A DNA stretch of 35,244 nt from Streptomyces sp. PKU-EA00015 (lineage in GTDB: Bacteria > Actinomycetota > Actinomycetes > Streptomycetales > Streptomycetaceae). The notes beneath the pieces are model-generated. The model was not told the origin of the DNA, did no database searches, and saw only the letters and a list, made by a program, of their open reading frames with translations. Position numbers and translations under genes: made by a program. Shown here piece after piece: positions 15,543 to 23,205 of the stretch (positions within the stretch are counted from its first letter, which is position 1; every line of letters begins with the position of its first letter). Location of the stretch: assembly GCF_013387495.1 (NCBI RefSeq), contig NZ_JABZEE010000064.1, forward strand, positions 1-35,244, read 5' to 3'.

Positions 15543-15655
15543 CGGCGCGGACCCTCGCCGCCCGGCCGTGACCGATGCGGCGCGGACGCGGTGACGTACA
15601 GCGCACCGTCGCCGCACCGTCGCCAGTTGTCAGTGCCCCTCGTTAGGGTCGACAG

Positions 15656-17008
15656 GTGTCCCAGTCGTCCGCGCAGCACACGATGGCGAGCCGCCCGCCG
15701 CATCCGGTGGTGCCCGCATGCCGGCAGCAGCAGGGCGGCGGGCCGGTCGGCGGCGAGCCGCAGAGCACCGCGCGGCGCCGCAGGATGCGTGCCGCCCGCC
15801 TGTGGCGCAGCCGTGCGGTCCGGGCGGGTGTGCTGATCACGCTGCTCGCGCTGTGCGGACTGGTGATCCTCGCGCTCGTGCGGGAACAGACCGGCACCCA
15901 GGGCTTCCTGGTCGGCCTCGGCCTCGCGACGCTGCCGGTGCCGCTGCTGCTGGCGGCGTTCCGCTGGCTGGACCGGGTCGAGCCGGGCCCCTGGCGGAAT
16001 CTGCTGTTCGCCTTCGCCTGGGGCGCGTGCGCCGCCGCCCTGATCGCGATCCTCGCCAACTCCTTCGCGACCCGCTGGATCGCCACCGCCACCGCCGATC
16101 CCGCTTCCGCCGACACCCTGGGCGCGACAGTCATAGCGCCGGTCGTCGAGGAGAGCACCAAAGCGGCGTCGGTCCTGCTCCTCTTCCTCTTCCGGAGGCG
16201 GGACTTCACCGGCCTCGTGGACGGGGTCGTGGTCGCGGGCGTGACGGCGACCGGCTTCGCCTTCACCGAGAACATCCTGTACCTCGGCAACGCCTACGGC
16301 GAGGACCAGGCGTTCGGCACCTCGGGCCTGGTCTCGGTCACCGCGGCGACGTTCTTCGTGCGGATCGTGATGTCGCCGTTCGCGCACCCCCTGTTCACGG
16401 TCCTCACCGGCATCGGTTTCGGCCTCGCCTCACTCGCCGCGCGCCGCCACCGAATACGGCGCATCGCGCTGCCCCTGCTCGGCCTTGCCCTCGCGATGGG
16501 CATGCACGCCCTGTGGAACGGCTCGGCGTCACTGTTCGGCCCGTGGGGTTTCTACGGGGTGTACGCGGCGTTCATGGTGCCCGCCTTCGGGCTGCTGACC
16601 TGGCTGACCATATGGACCCGGCAGCGCGAGCTGCGGACGATATCGAGCGAGTTGCCGGCGTACGCGGCGGCGGGCTGGCTGGCGGCCGCGGAGCCGCAGG
16701 CGCTGTCCTCGATGCGTGCCCGCACCATGGCACGGGACTACGCGCGGCGGACGTACGGACCGGCCGCGGGACACGCGGTCTTCGAGTACGAGGCGTTCGC
16801 GACGTCGCTCGCCTCTCTCCGCCACCGGGCCCACCGCGGCGCGGCGGGCCCGGACTTCGCGGAGCGCGAGCGGGAGCTGCTGCACCACCTGTGGCGGCGC
16901 AGGGACGTGGCCGCGCCCGCGCTCGTGTACGCGGCGCGGGCGACGGGCCGGGTCGCCGTACCGCCACCGCACCGCGACTACGGCGGCTACAACCCGTACC
17001 GCCGCTGA
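15656..17008 (+). CDS. PrsW family intramembrane metalloprotease
   Basis: 450-aa polytopic membrane protein. The catalytic motif EEsTK falls at residues 165-169 (VVEESTKAA) at the start of a hydrophobic segment. Further family motifs follow: FAFTENILYL, a His in FAHPLFTVLTG, and GMHALWNGSA. About eight hydrophobic segments lie between residues 55 and 330; the last 120 residues are cytoplasmic and charged. PrsW proteins cleave membrane-bound substrates, in Bacillus the anti-sigma factor RsiW. The substrate here is unknown; the membrane sigma/anti-sigma fusion at 6926-8881 in the same window is one candidate, by inference only. The start is GTG 15656 without an obvious ribosome-binding site; an in-frame ATG lies 27 bases in. 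Confidence 0.87.
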   Translation: MSQSSAQHTMASRPPHPVVPACRQQQGGGPVGGEPQSTARRRRMRAARLWRSRAVRAGVLITLLALCGLVILALVREQTGTQGFLVGLGLATLPVPLLLAAFRWLDRVEPGPWRNLLFAFAWGACAAALIAILANSFATRWIATATADPASADTLGATVIAPVVEESTKAASVLLLFLFRRRDFTGLVDGVVVAGVTATGFAFTENILYLGNAYGEDQAFGTSGLVSVTAATFFVRIVMSPFAHPLFTVLTGIGFGLASLAARRHRIRRIALPLLGLALAMGMHALWNGSASLFGPWGFYGVYAAFMVPAFGLLTWLTIWTRQRELRTISSELPAYAAAGWLAAAEPQALSSMRARTMARDYARRTYGPAAGHAVFEYEAFATSLASLRHRAHRGAAGPDFAERERELLHHLWRRRDVAAPALVYAARATGRVAVPPPHRDYGGYNPYRR

Positions 17009-17079
17009 TCCCGCGGCCTCGTCGCCGCGCCGGCGCGCGGACCCGAGGACGCACGCCACGGACAGTCCGGACACAAGAA

Positions 17080-17108
17080 CGCGCGGCACGGAGACTCCGT
17101 ACCGCGCG
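17080..17108. terminator. Shared hairpin between convergent genes
   Basis: CGCGCGGCACGGAG and CTCCGTACCGCGCG form a 14-base inverted repeat with one mismatch and a tiny loop, in the gap between the convergent protease and M23 genes. It can act on both strands; there is no long T-run. Confidence 0.6.
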
Positions 17109-17128
17109 CCTTCGGCCGCTGCCGTCGA

Positions 17129-18160
17129 TCAGACCGTGAGGCCCTTGTCCCGCAGCCAGGCCATCGGGTCGAGGCCGGAGCCGCCCGGGGTGTGCACCTC
17201 CATGTGCAGGTGCGGTCCGGTGACGTTGCCGGTCGCGCCGACGCGGCCGATGGTCTCGCCGGTGGCGACCTTCTGCCCCGCGCTCGCGGTCATCGACGAC
17301 AGGTGGGCGTACCAGACCTCGGTGCCGTCCTCCAGCTCCAGCACGATGCGGTAGCCGTACGAACCGGACCAGCCGGCCGACTTGATCGTGCCGCCGTGCA
17401 CCGCCTTGACCGGGGTGCCCGTGGGAGCGGCGAAGTCAAGACCGGTGTGCTGGCCGGAGGACCACATGGAGCCGGACTCGCCGTACGTGGAAGTGATCGT
17501 GTACGAGGAGGTCGGCAGGGCGTAGCTCGCGGCGAGCTTGGCGAGGCGCTCCGCCTCTTCCCTGGCCCGCGCGGCCTCCTCGGCCTTCCGCTTCTCCTCG
17601 GCCGCCTGGGCCTCGGCCTTGCTCTGCTGCTCCGCGGCCGCGGCGGCGGCCTGCTCGGCGGCCAGCTTCTCAGCGGCGGCCTTCGCCTCGGCGTCCGCCT
17701 CGGCGCGCTGCTGCTCGGCCTGCTGGAGGATGCGGGCGCGCAGGGCCTCGCCCGCGCCGGCCGTCCCGTTGTCCGCGACGGTGGTCGTCGCGGTGAGCGG
17801 GGCCGCGTTCGCCTCGGAGCCCTCGGAGTCGGCGTCGTCGGAGATAAGGGAGCCCACGCCCGGAAGGGACTTGGCGTCGGGGAGGTTGTCCGCGATCGAG
17901 TCCGGGAGGGAGATGGAGACCGCAGGCTTGTCCTGGGCGGTCGCTATGCCACCGGCGCCGACCGCGGCGATGACGCCGACGCCGAGGACGGTGGAGCTGC
18001 GGGCGAGCCCGCCGCGTTGCTTGACGACGCGGTGCCGACCGCGCACCGGACGGATGGATTCCTCAGTGGGATTCCATTCCTCCCACGTCCGCTCCGCGGC
18101 GTCGCCGCCGAAGTGACCAGGAGCGAACGCAGCCTCGGGGGCAGGCATGTTGGACGCCAC
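17129..18160 (-). CDS. M23 family metallopeptidase (cell-wall hydrolase), c-di-AMP riboswitch controlled
   Basis: 343-aa exported peptidoglycan endopeptidase. A charged N-terminus is followed by a hydrophobic segment near residues 50-75 (TVLGVGVIAAVGAGGIATA), then a long Ala/Glu/Gln coiled coil (about 145-220) and the M23 domain (about 235-335). The domain has Zn and catalytic motifs HTGLD, WYAHLS and HLHMEVH. The start is GTG 18160 (protein MASNMPAPEAAF), nine bases after GAAAGGAG. The ATGs further upstream lie inside a riboswitch aptamer and cannot be the start. Such enzymes trim the wall during growth or germination, and control by the aptamer fits known Streptomyces practice for resuscitation and wall-lytic genes. 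Confidence 0.9.
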   Translation of the reverse strand: MASNMPAPEAAFAPGHFGGDAAERTWEEWNPTEESIRPVRGRHRVVKQRGGLARSSTVLGVGVIAAVGAGGIATAQDKPAVSISLPDSIADNLPDAKSLPGVGSLISDDADSEGSEANAAPLTATTTVADNGTAGAGEALRARILQQAEQQRAEADAEAKAAAEKLAAEQAAAAAAEQQSKAEAQAAEEKRKAEEAARAREEAERLAKLAASYALPTSSYTITSTYGESGSMWSSGQHTGLDFAAPTGTPVKAVHGGTIKSAGWSGSYGYRIVLELEDGTEVWYAHLSSMTASAGQKVATGETIGRVGATGNVTGPHLHMEVHTPGGSGLDPMAWLRDKGLTV

Positions 18161-18186
18161 GAAGGCGTACTCCTTTCCTTCCTTCT

Positions 18187-18345
18187 CGCCTACCGGGTTA
18201 GCTGACGGGTTCGGAGCAGGAAGGTCTCCTACAGGCATCCTCGGCCGCGGACTGCGCGGCAAATAATGCCCGATTCACCCCAATTGGTGGTTCCCCGGTT
18301 CCCTTGCGGGATTCGGCGCGTGCGCACGGTGCCGCCTCTTGCGAC
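18187..18345 (-). ncRNA. c-di-AMP riboswitch (ydaO/yuaA type)
   Basis: The leader of the M23 gene, read leftward, carries the conserved 3' block CCGAACCCGTCAGCTAACCC followed by GGTAGGCG, and the central block GGGGAACCACCAATTGGGGT followed by GAATCGG. Both are signatures of the ydaO aptamer that binds cyclic di-AMP. The GTG start lies about 25 bases beyond its 3' end. In this family ligand binding generally lowers expression of wall hydrolases. The 5' boundary near 18345 is approximate. Confidence 0.88.
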
Positions 18346-18610
18346 GACTGGGACGACCGCGCTGCGTTATCGAACGTTAATAGACGCCGGGGCCCGATTC
18401 CAAGCTGTTCCGAGTGATCGTTAACGACCATGGCCGGGACTTACCAGGACAGAAGCATGCGGAGTCGGGCGACTTGATCACCTTTCAGATCGATGCCACA
18501 TTCTGACGTAGCGTCAAATGTTATGCACAGTGGCATCTTGCGACTACGTACCGTACGGATGCGCCGTCCCTGTGTGCTGCGCCCCTCAGTCCGGCCGCCG
18601 CGCCCGCCGC
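18346..18610. other. Non-coding region upstream of the riboswitch
   Basis: 265 bases between the stop of the PP2C gene and the aptamer. It contains TCGTTAACGA near 18418-18427, AT-rich by local standards, probably near the M23 promoter, and the nested inverted repeats at 18492-18537. No gene is supported; long plus-strand frames here run antisense to the phosphatase and are shadows. Confidence 0.5.
18492..18537. promoter_or_regulatory. Nested inverted repeats, orphan operator
   Basis: GATGCCAC (18492-18499) and GTGGCATC (18530-18537) are perfect inverted arms enclosing a second perfect repeat, TGACG-TAG-CGTCA (18504-18516). The inner site has the look of a TetR-type operator, but no gene starts next to it on the plus strand. 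Confidence 0.45.
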
Positions 18611-19849
18611 TCAGCCGCCCGCCGTCGGCGTGCCGCGCCCCCGCGCCGGGCGGGCGCCGGCCGCACCACGCACCGCGCGCCGCTCATGCGTCCGGGACGC
18701 GCCGTCCGCGGAGACGACCGGCACCGTCCGCCGCCGCTCCGGCTGCCCCGCCCCGGGCCGGCCGACCGCCAGGAGCGCCATGTCGTCCGTGGACGCGCCG
18801 CCGGTGTACCGGCGCACGTCGTCGACCAGCGCGTCGAGCAGTGCCTCGGGACCGGGGAAGACGCTGCCCCGGAGCCGTTCACCCGGATCGTAGAAGACTC
18901 CTCCGGCGTCACGCGCCTCGGACAGGCCGTCCGTGTACAGCAGCAGCGTCGAACCGGCGGGCAGCGGATACTCCTGCGCACGGTCCGGCCACATGCCCAG
19001 GTCGCCCATGCCCAAGGGCAGCGCGGCCTGGGACGGCTCCAGCACGTCCAGTCCGCCGTCGGCGTGCAGCACCAGCGGGTCGGGATGCCCGCGGTTCACC
19101 AGCCGTACGGTCCCGTGCCCGGCACCGTCGCTGGGCGGGATCTCGCCGAGGACGGCGGTGGTGAACCCCTCGATGGCGTCCAGCCCCTCCCGCCGCATGC
19201 CCTCGCGCATCAGCGCCCGCTCCAGCCGCCGCGCCACGCCCTCGAGCGAGGTCTCCTGCTCGGCCGCCTCCCGGAACGCCCCGATCAGCACGGCGACGGC
19301 CGCCACCGCCTCCATCCCCTTGCCGCGCACGTCCCCCACGATCAGCCGCACCCCGTGCGGGGTCTCCTGCACCGCGAAGAGGTCGCCGCCGATGAACGCG
19401 TCCGCCTGCGCTGCCTCGTACCGCGCCGCGATGTGCAGACCGGCGATCCGGTCCGCGGGCGTGGGCAGCACGGCGCGCTGCGCGGCCTCGGCGATTCCCC
19501 GCGCCGAGGCGAGCCGCGCGCTGCTGCGCGTCACGACCCCGTTGATCAACAGCGCGAGGGCCGCCACGGTGAGCACCGTGCTCGTCTCGGTGACGGCGGT
19601 GATCTGGTCGATGGTGGAGTTGTAGGCGTGCAGGCCTGTCGTGGCCACGACGGCGGCGATGCCGGTCAGGAGCGTCACGACCCAGGTGACGATCGGCGCC
19701 GCGATGAGCGGGGCCGCGGCGAAGAGCGGCACCGCGGTGAAACGGGCCGGCGTCAGCAGGTCGAAGACGACGCCGCCGGCGATCATCACGGCGGGCAGGA
19801 GACGGACGAACCATGGTGCGACGTACCTGCTGCCCTGTTCTCGCCCCAC
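18611..19849 (-). CDS. Membrane PP2C-type (SpoIIE) serine phosphatase
   Basis: 412-aa protein. Residues about 10-115 contain four hydrophobic segments (LLPAVMIAGGVVFDLL, VPLFAAAPLIAAPIV, TLLTGIAAVVATTG, LTVAALALLINGVV). A C-terminal SpoIIE/RsbU PP2C domain has metal-site motifs FIGGDLFAVQE, VGDVRGKGMEAV, LLYTDGLSEA and STDDMALLAVG. It probably dephosphorylates an anti-sigma antagonist in response to a membrane signal; partner unknown. The last 45 residues are Arg/Ala-rich and disordered. GTG 19849 is chosen because AGGGAG lies seven bases upstream and the membrane part follows at once; a start at 19969 would add a basic leader without support. Confidence 0.87.
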   Translation of the reverse strand: MGREQGSRYVAPWFVRLLPAVMIAGGVVFDLLTPARFTAVPLFAAAPLIAAPIVTWVVTLLTGIAAVVATTGLHAYNSTIDQITAVTETSTVLTVAALALLINGVVTRSSARLASARGIAEAAQRAVLPTPADRIAGLHIAARYEAAQADAFIGGDLFAVQETPHGVRLIVGDVRGKGMEAVAAVAVLIGAFREAAEQETSLEGVARRLERALMREGMRREGLDAIEGFTTAVLGEIPPSDGAGHGTVRLVNRGHPDPLVLHADGGLDVLEPSQAALPLGMGDLGMWPDRAQEYPLPAGSTLLLYTDGLSEARDAGGVFYDPGERLRGSVFPGPEALLDALVDDVRRYTGGASTDDMALLAVGRPGAGQPERRRTVPVVSADGASRTHERRAVRGAAGARPARGRGTPTAGG

Positions 19850-19995
19850 AGGTGTTCTCCCTGCCGCTCCGCCCACGGCCACGGACCGGTGGCCGCGCAC
19901 TTCCCATGCTGCGCGCCCCTGGAGCGCGCGGCGACTTGCCACGTCCGGCCGCACAGAAACCCAGGTCACGGGTGCCGGAAACGACGCCGGAAACG

Positions 19996-20038
19996 ACGGC
20001 GGCCCGGCAATCGAGATGAACGATTGCCGGGCCGCCGT
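19996..20038 (-). terminator. Terminator of the initiator tRNA gene
   Basis: Two perfect 18-base arms (19996-20013 and 20021-20038) flank a 7-base loop just downstream of the tRNA on the minus strand. A weak CGTTTCC tract follows on that strand. Confidence 0.85.
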
Positions 20039-20044
20039 CTTCAG

Positions 20045-20118
20045 TAGCGGGGACAGGATTTGAACCTGCGACCTCTGGGTTATGAGCCCAGCGAGCTACC
20101 GAGCTGCTCCACCCCGCG
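20045..20118 (-). tRNA. Initiator tRNA-fMet (CAT)
   Basis: 74-base cloverleaf read leftward. The anticodon loop CTCATAA lies on stem CTGGG/CCCAG, whose three G:C pairs next to the loop mark initiator tRNAs. The TPsiC arm has GGTTCAAATCC. Position 1 is C and position 72 is U, so the first pair is mismatched, another initiator mark that blocks deformylation-independent elongation use. CCA is not encoded (CTG follows A73). A possible -10 box TAAGGT lies at 20131-20136. Confidence 0.95.
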
Positions 20119-20278
20119 TCGGTGAACACCACCTTACGCCATCCGGAGCAAGATCCACTCCATTTACGGGTCCGGCCCGCCGATCCGGCCTCACAGGGAA
20201 CCCTCCGGCCGCATTTTCGGCCTCTGCAGCCACATTTTCGGCCTCGTCCTGGCGTATCCGGCCTGGTGGCGAGGTTTC

Positions 20279-20305
20279 CGTCACATTCGCACCGTGCGCT
20301 CCGTC
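20279..20305 (+). promoter_or_regulatory. ECF41-type autoregulatory promoter
   Basis: CGTCACA (20279-20285), exactly 16 bases, then CGTC (20302-20305). From memory, ECF41 sigma factors recognise TGTCACA-N16-CGTC before their own genes; only the first base differs. The sigma gene begins 43 bases downstream. Confidence 0.65.
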
Positions 20306-20347
20306 AATGCTGTGACAGGGCGGACGACAACGGATACGGGGCGGACG

Positions 20348-21226
20348 ATGAACCAGCACGACTTCCTGGCGCAGCGCTTCGAGGAGCACCGCTCGCACCT
20401 GCGGGCGGTCGCGTACCGGATGCTCGGCTCGCTGACCGAGGCCGACGACGCCGTCCAGGAGGCCTGGCTGCGACTGAGCCGCTCCGACTCCGAACGCGTC
20501 GAGAACCTGGGCGGCTGGCTGACCACCGTGGTCGGCCGGGTCTGCCTGGACATGCTCCGCACCCGTGCGTCACGGCGTGAGGAGCCGATGGAGACCCGCC
20601 TGCCGGAGCCGATCGTCACCGGAGCGGACGCGCTCGACCCGGAGCACGAGGTCCTGCTCGCCGACTCGGTCGGCCTGGCGCTGCTGGTCGTGCTGGAGAC
20701 GCTGGCCCCGGCGGAACGGCTCGCCTTCGTGCTGCACGACATGTTCGCGGTGCCGTTCGACGAGATCGCCCCCGTCGTGGGCCGTACCCCGGCGGCCGCG
20801 CGCCAGCTCGCGAGCCGGGCCCGCCGCAGGGTGCAGAGGGCGGCGCCGGTCCCGGACGCCGACCTCGGCCGGCAGCGCGAGGCCGTCGACGCGTTCCTCA
20901 CGGCGGCGCGGGGCGGCGACTTCGAGGCCCTCGTCGCGGTTCTCGACCCGGACGTGGTGGCCCGCTCCGACGGAGGCGCGCTGCGTCCGGGCGCGCTCAT
21001 CCGCGGCGCCGAGACGGTCGCGGGCCAGGCGATCACCTTCGCCCGCCTCGCCGAGGTGGCCCGCCCGTGCCTGGTCAACGGGGCGGCGGGCGTGGTCGCG
21101 GCGACGGACGGGGTGCCGGTGTCGGTGATGGCGTTCACGGTGAGCGGCGGCCGGATCGTCGAGATCAACATCCTGACGGACCCGGAACGGCTGAAAGGGC
21201 TGGACCTGACCGTGCCGGAGGTGTGA
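20348..21226 (+). CDS. ECF41-type (SigJ-like) RNA polymerase sigma factor
   Basis: 292-aa sigma factor. Region 2 holds AYRMLGSLTEADDAVQEAWL; region 4 holds LETLAPAERLAFVLHDMF ... FDEIAPVVGRTPAAARQLASRARR. After this lies an extra SnoaL/NTF2-like C-terminal domain of about 110 residues (AVDAFLTAARGGDFEALVAVL). The linker motif LPEP after region 2 and SDGGALRP in the C-terminal domain match the ECF41 signatures, in which the extension controls activity in place of a separate anti-sigma factor. The partner oxidoreductase or carboxymuconolactone decarboxylase often next to ECF41 genes is absent. ATG 20348 has GGGGCGG upstream. The matching upstream promoter suggests autoregulation. Confidence 0.9.
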   Translation: MNQHDFLAQRFEEHRSHLRAVAYRMLGSLTEADDAVQEAWLRLSRSDSERVENLGGWLTTVVGRVCLDMLRTRASRREEPMETRLPEPIVTGADALDPEHEVLLADSVGLALLVVLETLAPAERLAFVLHDMFAVPFDEIAPVVGRTPAAARQLASRARRRVQRAAPVPDADLGRQREAVDAFLTAARGGDFEALVAVLDPDVVARSDGGALRPGALIRGAETVAGQAITFARLAEVARPCLVNGAAGVVAATDGVPVSVMAFTVSGGRIVEINILTDPERLKGLDLTVPEV

Positions 21227-21286
21227 GGGCAGGCGTCGGCGACGCGGCTCCAACCCGGGTGGACCGTACGGCCGTTGGGTATCCCA

Positions 21287-21307
21287 GCAATGATCGCCGA
21301 TCGTTGC
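21287..21307. promoter_or_regulatory. 21-bp near-perfect palindrome before the amidase gene
   Basis: GCAATGATCG and CGATCGTTGC (arms 21287-21296 and 21298-21307) form an inverted repeat with one mismatch around a single centre base. It lies 37 bases before the amidase ATG, a usual repressor position. Confidence 0.55.
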
Positions 21308-21343
21308 GCGACCGCACGGTGACGCACACCGAGAGGAGACCCG

Positions 21344-22342
21344 ATGGCCGAACCGCTGTCCGCCGACCAGTTGCTCACCGCCTTGCGGAACGAGGGGCTG
21401 CGCGTGGTGGAGTACCGCGACTGGCGCACCCACAACCGCAACCATGTGGGCCCGTGGGCCCCGGTGCACGGCGTGATGATCCACCACACCGTCACCTCCG
21501 GCACCGAGTCCTCGGTGGAGCTCTGCTACAACGGCCACTCCCAGCTGCCCGGACCGCTGTGCCACGGCGTCATAGCCAAGGACGGCGTGGTCTACCTGGT
21601 CGGCAACGGCCGGGCGAACCACGCGGGCCTGGGCGACGACGACGTCCTGCGTGCGGTGATCGAGGAGAGGGCGCTGCCTCCCGACGACGAGGCGAACACC
21701 GACGGCAACCGCCACTTCTACGGCTTCGAGTGCATCAATCTCGGTGACGGCAAGGACCCGTGGCCCGCCGCCCAGCTCGAAGCGATCGAGAAGGCGGCCG
21801 CCGCGATCTGCCGCGCCCACGGCTGGAACCACCGCAGCGTGATCGGCCACCTCGAGTGGCAGCCGGGGAAGGTCGATCCGCGCGGGTTCACGATGGCGAG
21901 CCTGCGCGAGCGCATCGCCGACCGTCTCGCCTCCGCCCCGCCGTCCGAGGAGGACGACATGCCCGACAACTGGAATCTCGCCTCCGCCACCGACACGACG
22001 CTGCCCCCCGGCGACTGGACGACCGTCCCGGTGGGATCGGCGGACCTGCTCACGTCCGCCGTGCGCTACACCGGCTCCATGCACCTGAGCCTGACGGCGC
22101 CCGCGGGCGGGACGGTCCAGGGCCGCTTCTACCACCTGCGCCCCGACGGCTCGCGCTGGACCGGCCCGATCGTCGAGCGCCTGACCACCGCGGGCTCCAG
22201 CTTCCTGGACTTCCCCCACGCCGGCTCCGTCGCCGCGGACGAGAAGGTCCGCTTCGAGGCCGTCTACTTCCCGGCCTCGGCGACGGACGCGACACCGGCC
22301 GTCATCACGTCGGCGCACGTGCGCGGCCTGTCCTGGACGTGA
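21344..22342 (+). CDS. N-acetylmuramoyl-L-alanine amidase (Amidase_2/PGRP, endolysin-like)
   Basis: 332-aa protein. Residues about 35-190 form a zinc amidase domain: VMIHHTVTSGTES supplies the first His, and IGHLEWQPGKVDPRG the second His and the Asp/Cys-position ligand. It would cut the bond between N-acetylmuramate and L-alanine in peptidoglycan. After a short linker, about 120 residues (YTGSMHLSLTAPAGG ... FEAVYFPAS) form a beta-rich C-terminal domain of unknown binding role. No signal peptide or transmembrane segment is seen, so this resembles a phage endolysin or a contractile-injection-type lysis enzyme more than a normal exported hydrolase. GAGAGGAG lies five bases before ATG 21344. 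Confidence 0.85.
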   Translation: MAEPLSADQLLTALRNEGLRVVEYRDWRTHNRNHVGPWAPVHGVMIHHTVTSGTESSVELCYNGHSQLPGPLCHGVIAKDGVVYLVGNGRANHAGLGDDDVLRAVIEERALPPDDEANTDGNRHFYGFECINLGDGKDPWPAAQLEAIEKAAAAICRAHGWNHRSVIGHLEWQPGKVDPRGFTMASLRERIADRLASAPPSEEDDMPDNWNLASATDTTLPPGDWTTVPVGSADLLTSAVRYTGSMHLSLTAPAGGTVQGRFYHLRPDGSRWTGPIVERLTTAGSSFLDFPHAGSVAADEKVRFEAVYFPASATDATPAVITSAHVRGLSWT

Positions 22343-22360
22343 CACGTCTCCGTCACCCGC

Positions 22361-22431
22361 CGGGGCCCTGCTCACGTCGGAATCACGGCATGGCTCCCCG
22401 GCCGGGGACCGGTCTGCACGGCAGGGCCCCG
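22361..22431. terminator. Nested hairpins between convergent genes
   Basis: CGGGGCCCTGC (22361-22371) pairs with GCAGGGCCCCG (22421-22431), and the loop contains the perfect 14-bp palindrome TCCCCGGCCGGGGA (22395-22408). It lies between the convergent amidase and amidotransferase genes and probably ends both transcripts. Confidence 0.6.
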
Positions 22432-22466
22432 CCGGAGCCGCGGTGAGGCACCGCCCGTGACTGCTG

Positions 22467-23195
22467 TCAGCCGTGCTGGAGAACGCGGTGCACGAGCCGG
22501 TTGAACAAGGCGGTGCTCCACGAGGATTCGTAACGGTCCACGGAGTCCAGGGCTGCCCGGAAGTCGCCGTGGTAGGTCTCGATGGTGCGGCGGTGGTGCA
22601 GGACGATACGGCGCACATCGGCGGGCCCGAACTCGGGATGGAACTGAAGTCCCAAGATGCGGGGGCCGTACCGGTAGCCCTGGACGGGTGAGTGGCCGTT
22701 GTCGGCGATCACCTGGGCGTTGCCCTCCAGCAGCGGTACGGGGTCGAGTTCCTCGTAATGGAACGCCGGGACGACCAGTTGTTCGGCGTCTTTGCTCCGC
22801 TCGTCCTCCCGCCAGCGGATCTCGGTGAGGCCGACCTCGATCCGCCTGGCGGACCGGACTGATCCGCGCTCCGGCCAGAGTGCTTCGGCGATCATCTGGG
22901 AACCGAGACAGACACCTAGCACCGCATGCTCTTCGCGCTGTGCGGCTTCGATCAGGGAACGGGTGACGGCCAGCCCCCCGGGCATCCATCCCGAACGGTC
23001 GTTCACAGACGTCGAACCGCCGGAGAGAACATGCAGGCGCCCGCTGGGCACATCGTTGGTGGTGGCGGTGGTCAGATCACGTCGCACGACGCGCAGGCCC
23101 TGCCCGGTCAGCCGCTCCACGAGCCGGTCACCGTAGTCCAGTCCCTCGGCCGCCAGGCCGTCGGCCACCCATACCACTGCGTCGGCCTCGGTCAT
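22467..23195 (-). CDS. Class I glutamine amidotransferase-like protein
   Basis: 242-aa triad GATase-like protein. The nucleophile elbow is VLGVCLGSQMIAEAL (Cys near residue 96) and the His-x-Glu pair is in LQFHPEFG (near 190), so all three catalytic residues are present. It belongs with the GuaA-like stand-alone amidotransferases; the synthase partner and substrate are unknown. The start is ATG 23195, five bases after AAAGGG; GTG 23198 directly before it is an alternative. It follows the tail-anchored protein gene by about 10 bases and its ribosome-binding site overlaps that stop codon, which suggests translational coupling. Confidence 0.85.
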   Translation of the reverse strand: MTEADAVVWVADGLAAEGLDYGDRLVERLTGQGLRVVRRDLTTATTNDVPSGRLHVLSGGSTSVNDRSGWMPGGLAVTRSLIEAAQREEHAVLGVCLGSQMIAEALWPERGSVRSARRIEVGLTEIRWREDERSKDAEQLVVPAFHYEELDPVPLLEGNAQVIADNGHSPVQGYRYGPRILGLQFHPEFGPADVRRIVLHHRRTIETYHGDFRAALDSVDRYESSWSTALFNRLVHRVLQHG

Positions 23196-23205
23196 CACTG
23201 CCCTT

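Noticed and set aside
18518..20047. A long plus-strand frame of 509 codons.
   Set aside because: It runs antisense to the SpoIIE-type phosphatase, has no domain and a biased His/Arg/Gly composition typical of shadow frames in GC-rich DNA.
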